Below are positions 1 to 8,004 of a DNA stretch of 37,182 bases, piece after piece (position 1 is the stretch's first letter; each line of letters opens with the position of its first letter). The notes below the pieces were generated by a model. It ran no database searches. It had not been told where the DNA came from and saw only the letters and a list, made by a program, of their open reading frames with translations. The stretch comes from JBJEFI01 sp051873875 (GTDB lineage Bacteria > Bacillota > Bacilli > Bacillales > Bacillaceae_G), in assembly GCA_051873875.1 (NCBI GenBank), contig JBJEFI010000100.1:1-37182 (forward strand), read 5' to 3'. Both the position numbers and the translations under genes were made by a program.

Positions 1-518
1 TTTGCATCTGTGTAGCCATCTCGGTCATGCTCATACTTTTTCTTTAACCCTATTTTTAGCTCTCCATATTCAGTAGCAACTTCTGGATGCATGATTAAAT
101 AATCTCTAAAATACAATTCATCCCAATCACCACCATATATCTAACATGCACGCGAAAAGCCTGTCCTATAAATCCCTGAGTCATATAGCCCTTCATAAAC
201 ATCATATGGAGGAGTCGGGTTATTAGGTTGCCCACTATAGATGTAGCCATTTACCTGCATAATCTCAATAAGCTTGTCTACATCCATACTCCCTTTTATC
301 TCAAGTAGGATATCAATGGTTGGTTTGGCAATTAAATTTGGAATAGACGTACTACCATAGTGACTGATTCTAAGGATATTTCCGTTACCAATAACCGCTT
401 CTAATTTTCTTTTTTCTAGTAAGTAATTTTCCTTCCAAATTGGGTTATGTTCCTTTAATATAATCGGAAACAACTGCCAAAGTTCTTCATTGGTCATTTC
501 CTCTAATGATTTTTCCAT
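1..518 (-). pseudogene. GrpB/UPF0157-family protein, frameshifted (3' end off window)
   Basis: The first 110 or so codons read as the GrpB family (nucleotidyltransferase-like fold, function poorly known), with the family motif HYGSTSIPNLIAKPTIDI. The reading frame then ends at a TAG at 141-143. Family-like sequence continues: the +1 frame gives GYMTQGFIGQAFRVHVRY, and the original frame resumes with GDWDELYFRDYL and runs open to base 1 (ending YEHDRDGYTDAK). The simplest reading is one extra G in the run at 189-191 and two extra bases in the ATATAT at 135-140. ATG at 516-518 has an AGGAGG site and lies 11 bases after the radical SAM gene. It is either a decaying gene or a pair of sequencing errors. 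Family assignment is firm; the cause of the shift is not. Confidence 0.8.
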
Positions 519-529
519 TTATTTTCCTC

Positions 530-1423
530 CTAAAAGAAAGACAATTGCTCGTTATTTGTTTGATTTAACTTTTCTCTCATTGGTGCCACATAACTACTTG
601 AGAGTGAATAATACTCTCGCAATTTATTCACCATTTTGTATAGCTCATTTTTATATTCTTTATTTGCTCCTCCTGTTTGATAAAGTGCCAATAAGTCATT
701 ATATAAATAAGGGAATTGCAATTTGATGAAATCAAAAAAGAAGGTTCTTGTATGTCCTCTTAAATACAGTGTACCTGGTAATACATAATGAACATCACTT
801 TCTTTTGCTCTTGAAAAAAGAGCATCTATATTTTCATAGCTATCTGTAAGATAAGGAATAATGGGCATGACATGTAATCCTACAGATGCATTGGTCTGCC
901 TAAATGTACTTAGCATCTCAAAACGCTTTATCGATTGTACACCATTTGGTTCAATTAGCCTTCGTACCTTCTCATCCATCGTTGTGATGGTAGCTGCTAC
1001 ATTTACATAAGTTATTCTAGATAACTTATCAATTAAATCATAATCTCTTAAAATTAAGTCTGACTTCGTTGAAATAATGGCCGGTGTTCGATATTTAATG
1101 AGTAATTTCAGTACTTCTGGCATTAATTGATACTTTGCCTCTGCAGGTTGATAACTATCTGTCACCCCACCAATATTAATCACTTCTCTTTTCCAAGTTG
1201 GACTACGCAACTCTTTTTCAAGTTGTTCGACAACGTTTGTTTTGATATACACATTCCCAAAATAATTATCCGAACCTAAATAATAATGTGAGTACATTGC
1301 ATAACAATATGTACAGGCATGCTCACAACCACGATAAATATTTAAATCCCATCTATAGGGTATTTTTCTTTTTAGTTTATTTAATGCTTTTTGACAACTG
1401 ATTGGTTCATAGCTTACATCCAC
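530..1423 (-). CDS. SPL-type radical SAM protein
   Basis: A 297-residue radical SAM protein of the spore-photoproduct-lyase-like (Rv2578c/PA0069) family. The CxxxCxxC motif is Cys33, Cys37 and Cys40 in the stretch YRGCEHACTYCYAM and should bind the [4Fe-4S] cluster that cleaves SAM. It is not spore photoproduct lyase proper, which has a longer N-terminal region. The substrate of this family is unknown to me. The C-terminus ends EQLSFF, close to the QL(S/D)LF pentapeptide that docks proteins on the bacterial beta sliding clamp, so a role on DNA is possible (inference). The start is GTG with GAGGGG upstream; the nearby ATG at 1417-1419 is out of frame. It lies between the GyrI-like gene (27 bases) and the GrpB-family remnant (11 bases), probably as one operon. 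Confidence 0.85.
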   Translation of the reverse strand: MDVSYEPISCQKALNKLKRKIPYRWDLNIYRGCEHACTYCYAMYSHYYLGSDNYFGNVYIKTNVVEQLEKELRSPTWKREVINIGGVTDSYQPAEAKYQLMPEVLKLLIKYRTPAIISTKSDLILRDYDLIDKLSRITYVNVAATITTMDEKVRRLIEPNGVQSIKRFEMLSTFRQTNASVGLHVMPIIPYLTDSYENIDALFSRAKESDVHYVLPGTLYLRGHTRTFFFDFIKLQFPYLYNDLLALYQTGGANKEYKNELYKMVNKLREYYSLSSSYVAPMREKLNQTNNEQLSFF

Positions 1424-1450
1424 CCTAATCCCCTCTCTTCCTTTTGCTAA

Positions 1451-2095
1451 TTACTCTCCTTTATATGCTACTGGAAAGCGTAAAACAGTTTTCAATCGCT
1501 CTGATGCTGTTCTTCTTGGATCTGATAAATAAATTTCATGATGCTTACGAGCGTAACCTGTCATATCGATTAATTGATTATCCTCAATAAATTGAGCAAT
1601 TTTATCAATAGAACGTTGCTCATCAGTATAAGGTCCAATGTGCATCACCTGTACGCAAATCCCCTCTGAAAAACTCTCAAACCTTGCTTTTGAAACGTCT
1701 ATATCTGGCTTCTTCCTTTTACACTCCTCTACTGCCCATTGAAAGACCTCTGGTGTAACAAATTCAGGCTGTCTTATCATCGAAGTCCATAACCATTCAG
1801 ACTTCGGCTGATTAACATCTAACTTGCCGCCTTCACTCCACCATAATCCTTCTAATGGTGGTACAACGTATTCAAAGTATCCATCTGGCTGCTGTCCGCT
1901 CATTTTACTCATTTTAATTGTAAACGTAAGGAAATATAAAATTTGCATGGCTTGTTGATAACATTCCCCTGCTGGCTCCCCTTTGCCATCAACCATTATA
2001 AAATTCATTGGTGGTACGTCAATTAATGCTGGCTTTTGCTTTGGTATGTATAAATCTTTATATTGTTTTTTATAATCTACTTTTTCTCCTGCCAC
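1451..2095 (-). CDS. GyrI-like small-molecule-binding domain protein
   Basis: A protein of about 214 residues matching the single-domain GyrI-like family (GyrI/SbmC/BmrR effector-domain fold), recognisable by VPPMNFIMVDGKGEP near the N-terminus and by the HIGPYTDEQRSIDKI motif in the second half. GyrI-like domains bind amphipathic small molecules; stand-alone members have been linked to hydrolysis or sequestration of toxic compounds, but no ligand can be read from the sequence. I place the start at GTG 2095, six bases after AGGTG. A GTG at 2104 in the same frame is possible and adds three residues. It is the first gene of a presumed three-gene operon with the radical SAM and GrpB-family genes, behind an extended -10 promoter. 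No functional link among the three is evident. Confidence 0.75.
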   Translation of the reverse strand: MAGEKVDYKKQYKDLYIPKQKPALIDVPPMNFIMVDGKGEPAGECYQQAMQILYFLTFTIKMSKMSGQQPDGYFEYVVPPLEGLWWSEGGKLDVNQPKSEWLWTSMIRQPEFVTPEVFQWAVEECKRKKPDIDVSKARFESFSEGICVQVMHIGPYTDEQRSIDKIAQFIEDNQLIDMTGYARKHHEIYLSDPRRTASERLKTVLRFPVAYKGE

Positions 2096-2129
2096 ATCCC
2101 ACACCTCGCCTTAATTTTTATATATACTT

Positions 2130-2138
2130 ATTTTACCA
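2130..2138 (-). promoter_or_regulatory. Extended -10 promoter for the GyrI-like operon
   Basis: The minus strand reads TGG followed by TAAAAT, an extended -10 (TGn-TAnAAT) about 35 bases before the proposed GTG start. No good -35 hexamer is visible, which extended -10 promoters can tolerate. Confidence 0.45.
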
Positions 2139-2186
2139 TATTAATTTTATTTATTTTTAATGATGAACAATTGGTCATCATTTCAA

Positions 2187-2223
2187 CAAAAAAAGACATA
2201 AGATCTCTTTCAATCTCATGTCT
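2187..2223 (-). terminator. Rho-independent terminator of cshB
   Basis: Arms at 2213-2223 and 2194-2204 form an 11-bp stem (one G-U pair) with an 8-base loop, followed on the minus strand by a run of seven T. It begins 14 bases beyond the cshB stop. Confidence 0.85.
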
Positions 2224-2236
2224 AATCTGAAACTTA

Positions 2237-3544
2237 TTATCTTGAATTACGTTTTGCGTTTCTTACAAACTTTTTACGCTCTTCATTTAATTTTTTCTTA
2301 TAGCCAGGCTTTACTTTTGATGGTTTTTTAATCGTTTTACGTGCATTTTTTTCAATTTCATTTTCTTTCTTCTCACGTACTTTACGGCCTTGACGTGCGC
2401 CAATTTCTACAAATTCCCCATCACGAATATCCATGTTCTTAAATTCGATACCGCGTTTTTCTAAACGAACTAAGGCATCATCATCACTTTGATCATAAAT
2501 CGTTAAAGCAACACCTGAATAACCAGCACGTGCTGTACGACCAACACGGTGAATATAGAAGTCTAAATCCTCTGGTAACTCAACGTTAATAACATGACTA
2601 ATACCTTGAATATCAATACCACGAGCAGCTAAATCTGTCGCAACAATGTATTGGTATTTTAAATCTTGAATTTCCTTCATCATTTTTTTACGTTCACGTG
2701 GTGTTAAATCCCCATGGATACGACCAACTTTTAATCCTTTTTGGATTAAATCATCAGCAACTTCATCCGCACGTTTTTTCGTATTTGTAAAAATAATCGC
2801 TAAGTATGGATTGTAAATATCCAATGCTTTTTTCACTAAGTCGGATTTATTACGATGACGAGATGGCATAAGCGTATGTTCGATATTAACCGCTGCTGCT
2901 TGACGTGGATTCACTTGAATATGAACAGGATTCTCCATATATTTCTTTAAAAATGGTTGTAATTTTTGTGGAATAGTCGCTGAGAAGACAAGCATTTTTA
3001 AATTACGGTTCATACGAGAAGCAACTTGGTCTACTTCACGAATAAAGCCCATATCTAACATTAAATCTGCTTCATCGACTACTAGTGCATGAGCCGCATG
3101 AATATACAATGCTTCTGCCGTTACCAAATCAGCAATTCGTCCTGGTGTTCCAACAACAATTTGTGGTTGTGTTTTTAATTTTTCAATTGTACGTTGTTTA
3201 TCCGTTCCACCAACGAAACATTTCGCACTAATCTTTTCATCTTCTTCACACCATTCAATTACTTTTGTAATTTCATCGTAAATTTGACGAGCTAATTCAC
3301 GAGTTGGTGTTGTAATAATTACTTGTACCTTTTGTTCATGTGGATTTATTTCATTTAACATTGGTAATAAATAAGCGTGTGTTTTTCCTGAACCTGTTTG
3401 TGATTGGCCAATAACACTGCGTTCTTTAATGGCAACAGGGAATATTTGTTGTTGAATTTCAGTAGGCGTCTGAAAGCCTAATTTTTCAACAGCTTTTAAA
3501 ATAAACGGCTTAAATCCGTATTGTTGAAATGTTACTTGCTCCAT
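2237..3544 (-). CDS. cshB: DEAD-box ATP-dependent RNA helicase CshB
   Basis: A 435-residue DEAD-box RNA helicase. Visible motifs in order: Q motif region near residues 5-30, Walker A SQTGSGKT (48-55), PTRELA (80-85), TPGR (133-136), DEAD (157-160), SAT (188-190) and HRVGRTAR (332-339). The last 60 residues are very rich in Lys and Arg, as expected for an RNA-binding tail. Its position next to yqfQ and ispH matches B. subtilis yqfR/cshB, whose product is associated with ribosome biogenesis, RNA unwinding in the cold and the degradosome. ATG 3544 follows AAGGTGAAGGA. It is transcribed alone: its promoter lies in the divergent interval with yqfQ and a terminator follows directly. Confidence 0.95.
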   Translation of the reverse strand: MEQVTFQQYGFKPFILKAVEKLGFQTPTEIQQQIFPVAIKERSVIGQSQTGSGKTHAYLLPMLNEINPHEQKVQVIITTPTRELARQIYDEITKVIEWCEEDEKISAKCFVGGTDKQRTIEKLKTQPQIVVGTPGRIADLVTAEALYIHAAHALVVDEADLMLDMGFIREVDQVASRMNRNLKMLVFSATIPQKLQPFLKKYMENPVHIQVNPRQAAAVNIEHTLMPSRHRNKSDLVKKALDIYNPYLAIIFTNTKKRADEVADDLIQKGLKVGRIHGDLTPRERKKMMKEIQDLKYQYIVATDLAARGIDIQGISHVINVELPEDLDFYIHRVGRTARAGYSGVALTIYDQSDDDALVRLEKRGIEFKNMDIRDGEFVEIGARQGRKVREKKENEIEKNARKTIKKPSKVKPGYKKKLNEERKKFVRNAKRNSR

Positions 3545-3592
3545 TCCTTCACCTTCTTTGTTATTTTATGTACAAATCTATAACGAACATTC

Positions 3593-3598
3593 ATTATA
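3593..3598 (-). promoter_or_regulatory. Candidate -10 box of cshB
   Basis: A perfect TATAAT on the minus strand about 50 bases upstream of cshB, but no clear TTGACA 16-18 bases further up. The box overlaps one copy of a 9-bp direct repeat, TATAACGAA on the plus strand at 3579-3587 and 3595-3603, spaced 16 bp apart, which could be coincidental or a binding site. Confidence 0.4.
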
Positions 3599-3705
3599 AC
3601 GAATTCCACAAATAAAAGCTACATTTCTTAAGCAATCTTCCTAATTTTCGCATATGATAAAGAAAAAAATAGGCAATTAGCCGTCTAAAGAAAGGAGGAT
3701 TTATC

Positions 3706-4404
3706 ATGTTTTTTAATCAGCAACCTCAAGGCTCTCAACAACCATTATTTCCACAACAGCCCAATTCTATGAATCAAAGACCTCCAATGCGAACACCTAA
3801 AAACCCATTCGCGCGAAACAATAGTAGTCCATCTATTCCTATTCAACAACAAACTCCCTCTCAAAATCAACGACAACCTATTCGGATGTTTGCACCACCT
3901 GGAATGACTCAACCAGTACAAGGATTTAATCCACTAATAAGCGATACGATGCAGCGAGATGAAGCTACTCTTCGTAACACATTAGGAACCCTATTTAACA
4001 ATAAATCTCGTACCACAACAGGAGCCGCCGCAACCGCCGCTGCAACCGGAGCGAATATTTTCACAAGCATTAACGGTGTTCTTGATAATGTTGAAAAAGC
4101 CACTCAAATTGCCCAAAATGCCAAACCTGCAATTGATCGATTTGGGCCTATGATTAAGAACTTACCTTCTTTATTGAAAATCTATAAAGAAGTAAATAAA
4201 GAAGAACCAGAAAAAGAGACACAATCAACAACTAATACAATAGAAGAAACAGCACAAAAAACACCGACAACTAATAAGAACACCGAAACAACACAAACAA
4301 TCACGAAAGCCAAAAAACAACCGGCTTCAAAACAAGTTGCGCAACCTTCATCAATCAATCAACCAACTCAACAAAGCACCAATACCCCTAAACTGTATAT
4401 TTAA
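3706..4404 (+). CDS. yqfQ: VrrA/YqfQ family protein
   Basis: A 232-residue low-complexity protein in the genomic place of B. subtilis yqfQ and of Bacillus anthracis vrrA, the locus known for its variable tandem repeats. Residues 1-70 are rich in Gln, Pro and Asn, a short Ala/Thr patch (TGAAATAAATGAN) follows, and the most family-like segment is the middle region from NIFTSINGVLDNVEKATQ to LLKIYKEVN. The C-terminal third is Thr/Gln/Lys rich. There is no signal peptide or membrane helix. No long tandem repeat array is present here, unlike vrrA. It may be spore or surface associated, but the sequence does not prove that. AAAGGAGG precedes ATG 3706. It is divergent from cshB and 111 bases upstream of ispH. 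Confidence 0.75.
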   Translation: MFFNQQPQGSQQPLFPQQPNSMNQRPPMRTPKNPFARNNSSPSIPIQQQTPSQNQRQPIRMFAPPGMTQPVQGFNPLISDTMQRDEATLRNTLGTLFNNKSRTTTGAAATAAATGANIFTSINGVLDNVEKATQIAQNAKPAIDRFGPMIKNLPSLLKIYKEVNKEEPEKETQSTTNTIEETAQKTPTTNKNTETTQTITKAKKQPASKQVAQPSSINQPTQQSTNTPKLYI

Positions 4405-4420
4405 TTCCTATGCCTTTCTA

Positions 4421-4449
4421 TTTTCAATTCAGAAAAAGTACTATATAAT
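4421..4449 (+). promoter_or_regulatory. Candidate sigma-A promoter of ispH
   Basis: TTTTCA at 4421-4426, a 17-base spacer and TATAAT at 4444-4449 lie between yqfQ and ispH. The -10 is perfect and the -35 weak. About 65 bases of leader would precede ispH. It contains a 5-bp inverted repeat ACCGT/ACGGT. Confidence 0.5.
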
Positions 4450-4515
4450 TAATTACTAGAAATGTTTGACCGTCCATTGAAAACGGTTGATAGAGAAACG
4501 TTTAGGAGGAAAAAC

Positions 4516-5454
4516 ATGAAGGTAATTAAAATTTCACCACGAGGATATTGCTATGGTGTTGTTGATGCAATGGTTATCGCTCGAAATGCAGCGCTAGACC
4601 CAACATTACCACGACCAATTTACATTTTAGGAATGATTGTTCACAATAAACATGTAACAGATGCTTTTGAAAAAGATGGTATCATTACACTAGATGGAAA
4701 AAGTCGAATGGAAATATTAGACCAAATCGACAGTGGTACTGTTATCTTTACCGCTCACGGTACTTCTCCTGAAGTAAAAAAACGAGCTGTTGAAAAAGGA
4801 TTAACAACCATTGATGCAACTTGTCCAGATGTAACAAATACACATTCATTAATTAAAGAAAAAGAAGCACAAGGCTACCATGTCATTTACATTGGTAAAA
4901 AAGGACATCCAGAGCCAGAAGGTGCTGTCGGAATAGCACCACATATCGTTCATTTAATTGAAAATCAACAAGATTTAGAGCAATTAACATTACCAACTGA
5001 CAAAATTATCGTCACAAACCAAACGACAATGAGTCAGTGGGATGTACAAGAATTAATGAAAAAAGTACAAGAAAAATTCCCAACAGCTGAAGTTCATAGT
5101 GAAATATGTTTAGCAACACAACAACGCCAAGAAGCTGTCGCCGAACAAGCGCAAGAAGCTGATTTAACAATTGTCGTTGGGGATCCAAAAAGCAATAACT
5201 CAAACCGATTAGCACAAGTATCAAAGGAAATTGCCGGAACAAACGCATATCGTATTTCTGATATTAGTGAAATTCAATTAGAGTGGCTAAAAGGGATAAA
5301 TACAGTTGCCGTTACATCAGGGGCATCAACACCAACACCAATTACACGAGAAGTCATCGCCTTTTTAGAGCAATACGATGAAAATGATGAGTCAACGTGG
5401 GAACGTAAGCCACAAGTTCCACTTTCAAAAATTTTACCAAAGGTAAAAAAATAA
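4516..5454 (+). CDS. ispH: 4-hydroxy-3-methylbut-2-enyl diphosphate reductase
   Basis: IspH (LytB), the last enzyme of the MEP isoprenoid pathway, reduces HMBPP to IPP and DMAPP with a [4Fe-4S] cluster. At 312 residues it has the usual length. The three cluster cysteines are Cys12 (PRGYCYGV), Cys103 (DATCPDV) and Cys198 (EICLATQQRQ). The conserved substrate histidines are in IVHNKHV (43), TAHGT (81) and KKGHPE (131). The frame is open for 18 codons further upstream, but the ATG at 4516 has AGGAGGA at the right distance and begins exactly as family members do. It is a plus-strand gene that converges on yqfO with a shared terminator. Confidence 0.95.
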   Translation: MKVIKISPRGYCYGVVDAMVIARNAALDPTLPRPIYILGMIVHNKHVTDAFEKDGIITLDGKSRMEILDQIDSGTVIFTAHGTSPEVKKRAVEKGLTTIDATCPDVTNTHSLIKEKEAQGYHVIYIGKKGHPEPEGAVGIAPHIVHLIENQQDLEQLTLPTDKIIVTNQTTMSQWDVQELMKKVQEKFPTAEVHSEICLATQQRQEAVAEQAQEADLTIVVGDPKSNNSNRLAQVSKEIAGTNAYRISDISEIQLEWLKGINTVAVTSGASTPTPITREVIAFLEQYDENDESTWERKPQVPLSKILPKVKK

Positions 5455-5490
5455 TAAAAAGAGGTAGTTAATCTACCTCTTTTTATTATT
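5450..5490. terminator. Bidirectional terminator between ispH and yqfO
   Basis: Perfect 18-bp inverted repeat (arms 5450-5467 and 5473-5490, loop TTAAT) with A-rich and T-rich flanks on both sides, so it can work on either strand. It contains the ispH stop codon and touches the yqfO stop codon. Confidence 0.95.
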
Positions 5491-6611
5491 TACATAAACT
5501 GAAACGGATCTGTGTGTAATGCAGATGCCATTACTTTCACATTCCATTTATTTTCTTCCATTTTTTGTTCAAGCAATACTTGAACACCTTTTTTCATTAC
5601 TTTCTCTACATTATGACCTGGGTCTACAATGTTCATTCCTTCTAATAAGGCATCGTGAGCAACGTGATAGTAAATATCACCTGTTACATATACATCTGCA
5701 CCTTTAAACTTGGCTGTACGGAAATATTTATTCCCATCGCCACCTACTACCGCTACTTTTTTCACCTTATCTGCTTTGTTTCCTGCAACACGAACACCTT
5801 GAACATCTAATTTTTCTTTTACAAACAAAGCAAATTGTTCTAATGTCATTTCTTCTTTTAATGTGCCGATACGACCTAGTCCATAGCTAGGACCTTTATT
5901 TTCTAATGGATAAATATCATAGGCCACTTCTTCATATGGGTGTGCCTTTAGCATGGCAGAGACTACACGACGTTGCTGTGAGGCTGTTATAATCGTTTCA
6001 ATACGTACTTCCTTCACAGACGTTACTTCTCCTTCTGAACCAATAAAAGGTGTTGTCCCTTCTAATGCTTTAAAATTACCTTCGCCCTCTAATGAAAAAG
6101 AACAATGACTATAGTTTCCAATATGTCCCCCACCTGCTTGGGCAATTGCTTCTTTTACCTCATCTACATGAGTAGTTGGAACAAAGACAACTAATTTTTT
6201 TGTTTTTTCCTCATATGTAGGCAATAGCATATCTACATTCTCTAATTCCAACGCTTCTGCCAATAAATCATTTACTCCACCATCGGCAATGTCTACATTC
6301 GTATGAGCAGCATATACGGCAATATCATGTTTGATACAAGCTTCAACGATTTTTCCATATGTACTATCTGTCGTTACCGCTTTTAGTGGATTAAAAATTA
6401 ATGGATGATGAGCGATGATTAAATCAACTTGACCATCAATAGCTTCTTGTACAACTTCTGGTGTTACATCTAAAGCAACTAATACATTTTGAACTGGCTT
6501 ATTTAATGTACCAATTTGTAGCCCAATTTTATCGCCTTCCATTGCTAAATGCTTTGGAAATAATGATTCAAACACACTAATTACTTGAAATCCATTTACA
6601 TCTTTCCCCAT
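5490..6611 (-). CDS. yqfO: Nif3-like dinuclear metal center protein YqfO
   Basis: A 373-residue Nif3/YqfO family protein, the same length as B. subtilis YqfO. Metal ligands are visible in AHHPLIF (His68, His69) and in HTNVD (His103, Asp107), with a matching C-terminal pair in the VTGDIYYHVAHDALLEG region. The middle third carries the inserted CutA/PII-like domain typical of the long form (LVVFVPTTHVDEV to AYDIYPLEN). The family forms hexameric toroids with two metal ions per subunit. Its reaction is not settled; Nif3/GTP cyclohydrolase I type 2 annotations are weakly founded. The start codon shares one base with the trmK stop (TAATG), so the two are translationally coupled. Confidence 0.93.
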   Translation of the reverse strand: MGKDVNGFQVISVFESLFPKHLAMEGDKIGLQIGTLNKPVQNVLVALDVTPEVVQEAIDGQVDLIIAHHPLIFNPLKAVTTDSTYGKIVEACIKHDIAVYAAHTNVDIADGGVNDLLAEALELENVDMLLPTYEEKTKKLVVFVPTTHVDEVKEAIAQAGGGHIGNYSHCSFSLEGEGNFKALEGTTPFIGSEGEVTSVKEVRIETIITASQQRRVVSAMLKAHPYEEVAYDIYPLENKGPSYGLGRIGTLKEEMTLEQFALFVKEKLDVQGVRVAGNKADKVKKVAVVGGDGNKYFRTAKFKGADVYVTGDIYYHVAHDALLEGMNIVDPGHNVEKVMKKGVQVLLEQKMEENKWNVKVMASALHTDPFQFM

Positions 6612-7315
6612 TATAAAACCTCCTCAATGAATTTCATTCGCTCTTCTATTTCTGTTTTACGAGCCATCGCTTCCTCTGTTTGAGCACCTTTTGTAATCTG
6701 CTCATAGACACGTTTTAAATTTGTTAATTCCCCTCTCCACTTTTTCATAAAGGCATCGTTCTTTTCTTTTAGTAATAATGGACCAAAAAGCAGTTCTTTT
6801 TCTTTGTTATCACTATACGGTGTTAGCCCATTGCCTCTTTCAGCGATAAGAATTTCGTATACTTTCCCATCTTCTTCGAGGATTTTTTCTTTTATTAATG
6901 TCCAATCATTCTCAATTAACCATTGGCGAATATTATGGGCAGCTATATTTGGTTGCAAAATTAACCGCTTAATACCAGCTAATTTTTCTTTGCCATTTTC
7001 CAATATATCACGAATTAACGCGCCGCCCATTCCGGCAATTGTAATCGCCTCTACTTCATTCGGAGCAATAACTGCTAACCCATTTCCTTTACGCACTTCA
7101 ATTTGTTCTGTTAATCCGCAACGCTTCACTTGGGCACATGCAGATTGATAAGGACCTTCTACTACTTCCCCTGCAATGGCATAAGAAGCAATGTCATTTA
7201 AAATCGCATAACATGGTAAATAAGCATGATCTGAACCAATATCAGCAATCTTCGCGCCCTTTGGTACTTCTATAACAACTTCTCTTAATCGATTTGATAA
7301 TTGTACTTCGTTCAT
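6611..7315 (-). CDS. trmK: tRNA (adenine(22)-N(1))-methyltransferase TrmK
   Basis: A 234-residue class I SAM methyltransferase of the TrmK (YqfN) family, which makes m1A22 in the D-arm of tRNAs in Gram-positive bacteria. The SAM-binding motif ADIGSDHAYLP is at residues 24-34 and IAGMGG at 93-98. The last 60 residues are charged and helical, as in the family's C-terminal coiled coil. Length and gene order with yqfO match B. subtilis. ATG 7315 follows AAGGAAT. It is the first gene of a two-gene operon downstream of the cccA terminator, with its own promoter. Confidence 0.93.
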   Translation of the reverse strand: MNEVQLSNRLREVVIEVPKGAKIADIGSDHAYLPCYAILNDIASYAIAGEVVEGPYQSACAQVKRCGLTEQIEVRKGNGLAVIAPNEVEAITIAGMGGALIRDILENGKEKLAGIKRLILQPNIAAHNIRQWLIENDWTLIKEKILEEDGKVYEILIAERGNGLTPYSDNKEKELLFGPLLLKEKNDAFMKKWRGELTNLKRVYEQITKGAQTEEAMARKTEIEERMKFIEEVL

Positions 7316-7350
7316 CTTTTTTCATTCCTTCAGTTTATTCATTCTTTCTT

Positions 7351-7380
7351 ATAATAAATTTATTTGTCCATTTAATGCAA
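7351..7380 (-). promoter_or_regulatory. Promoter of trmK-yqfO
   Basis: Minus strand: TTGCAT at 7375-7380, an 18-base spacer, and TATTAT at 7351-7356, 36 bases before the trmK ATG and just after the cccA terminator. Confidence 0.5.
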
Positions 7381-7393
7381 GGGGAGAATAGAA

Positions 7394-7421
7394 AAAGATG
7401 CTGAAATCCTTCAGCATCTTT
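7394..7421 (-). terminator. Rho-independent terminator of cccA
   Basis: Perfect 12-bp stem (7394-7405 with 7410-7421), four-base loop, T-rich on the minus-strand exit side. It starts ten bases past the cccA stop. Confidence 0.9.
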
Positions 7422-7431
7422 AATGTATTAC

Positions 7432-7788
7432 TTATTTTTTCTCTGCTAACCATTTTGCAACTTTGTCAACTTGGTCTGCAGGTACTAATCCAGCAGGCAT
7501 ACCTGAGCCTTTACCATTCATTAATACGTCTTTAATTTGGTCTGCATTTAATCGACTTCCTACGTCAGATAACTTTGGTCCCATGCCACCTTCTAAGTTA
7601 CCACCATGGCAGCTTGTACATGATCCATTTACAATATCCTCAGGTTTTGCAGACGCTGTCGCTTTCGGTTTGTCCTTTTCTTTCGCAAGTTGATCAGCCT
7701 TGTGCAATCCTTGATACGATAAGATAACCATCATAACAATACCGATAAAAGCAATTAAAGCAAATGGTATCAATGGATTTTTTTTCAT
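7432..7788 (-). CDS. cccA: Membrane-anchored cytochrome c-550
   Basis: A 118-residue monohaem c-type cytochrome of the CccA type. Residues 8-25 form one N-terminal membrane anchor, residues 28-52 a Lys/Ala/Pro-rich linker, and residues 53-118 the haem domain on the outer face. Haem attachment is CTSCH (Cys57, Cys60, His61) and the sixth ligand is probably Met97 in GSGMPAG. It carries electrons in the respiratory chain at the membrane surface. The position directly after sigA is the same as in B. subtilis. The gene stands alone with a terminator on each side; the 216 bases upstream are AT rich and I cannot pick a confident promoter there. ATG is preceded by GGGGGAG. Confidence 0.93.
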   Translation of the reverse strand: MKKNPLIPFALIAFIGIVMMVILSYQGLHKADQLAKEKDKPKATASAKPEDIVNGSCTSCHGGNLEGGMGPKLSDVGSRLNADQIKDVLMNGKGSGMPAGLVPADQVDKVAKWLAEKK

Positions 7789-7969
7789 AATTTTTTCTCC
7801 CCCTCATATCCCCTTAAAAACACATTAATCAAACTATTCTTATTTTACTGTAAATACGCGTGTCAGAAAAGTTTTTAGGCGCGGATTTGAGAAAAAAGTT
7901 TCGAAGGCAATTTGCAAATCAAAAAAGATTTCTGTAAAATAAAAAGAAAGAATGACAGAAATTTGAAAT

Positions 7970-8000
7970 GAAAAAGCCTACCTTTATAGGCAGACTTTTT
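7970..8000 (-). terminator. Probable terminator of dnaG-sigA
   Basis: GCCTA/TAGGC inner stem extended by AAAAA/TTTTT with a four-base bulge on one arm, followed by T-rich sequence on the minus strand, five bases after the sigA stop. It is weaker than the other terminators in the window. Confidence 0.6.
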
Positions 8001-8004
8001 CATT

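Noticed and set aside
3651..3659. CATATGATA upstream of yqfQ as a sigma-K -10
   Set aside because: It fits CATAnnnTA, but the AC at the required distance is missing and the sequence is common in AT-rich DNA.
4462..4515. 18-codon N-terminal extension of IspH
   Set aside because: The ATG at 4516 has an ideal AGGAGGA and the normal family start; the extension has no family match.
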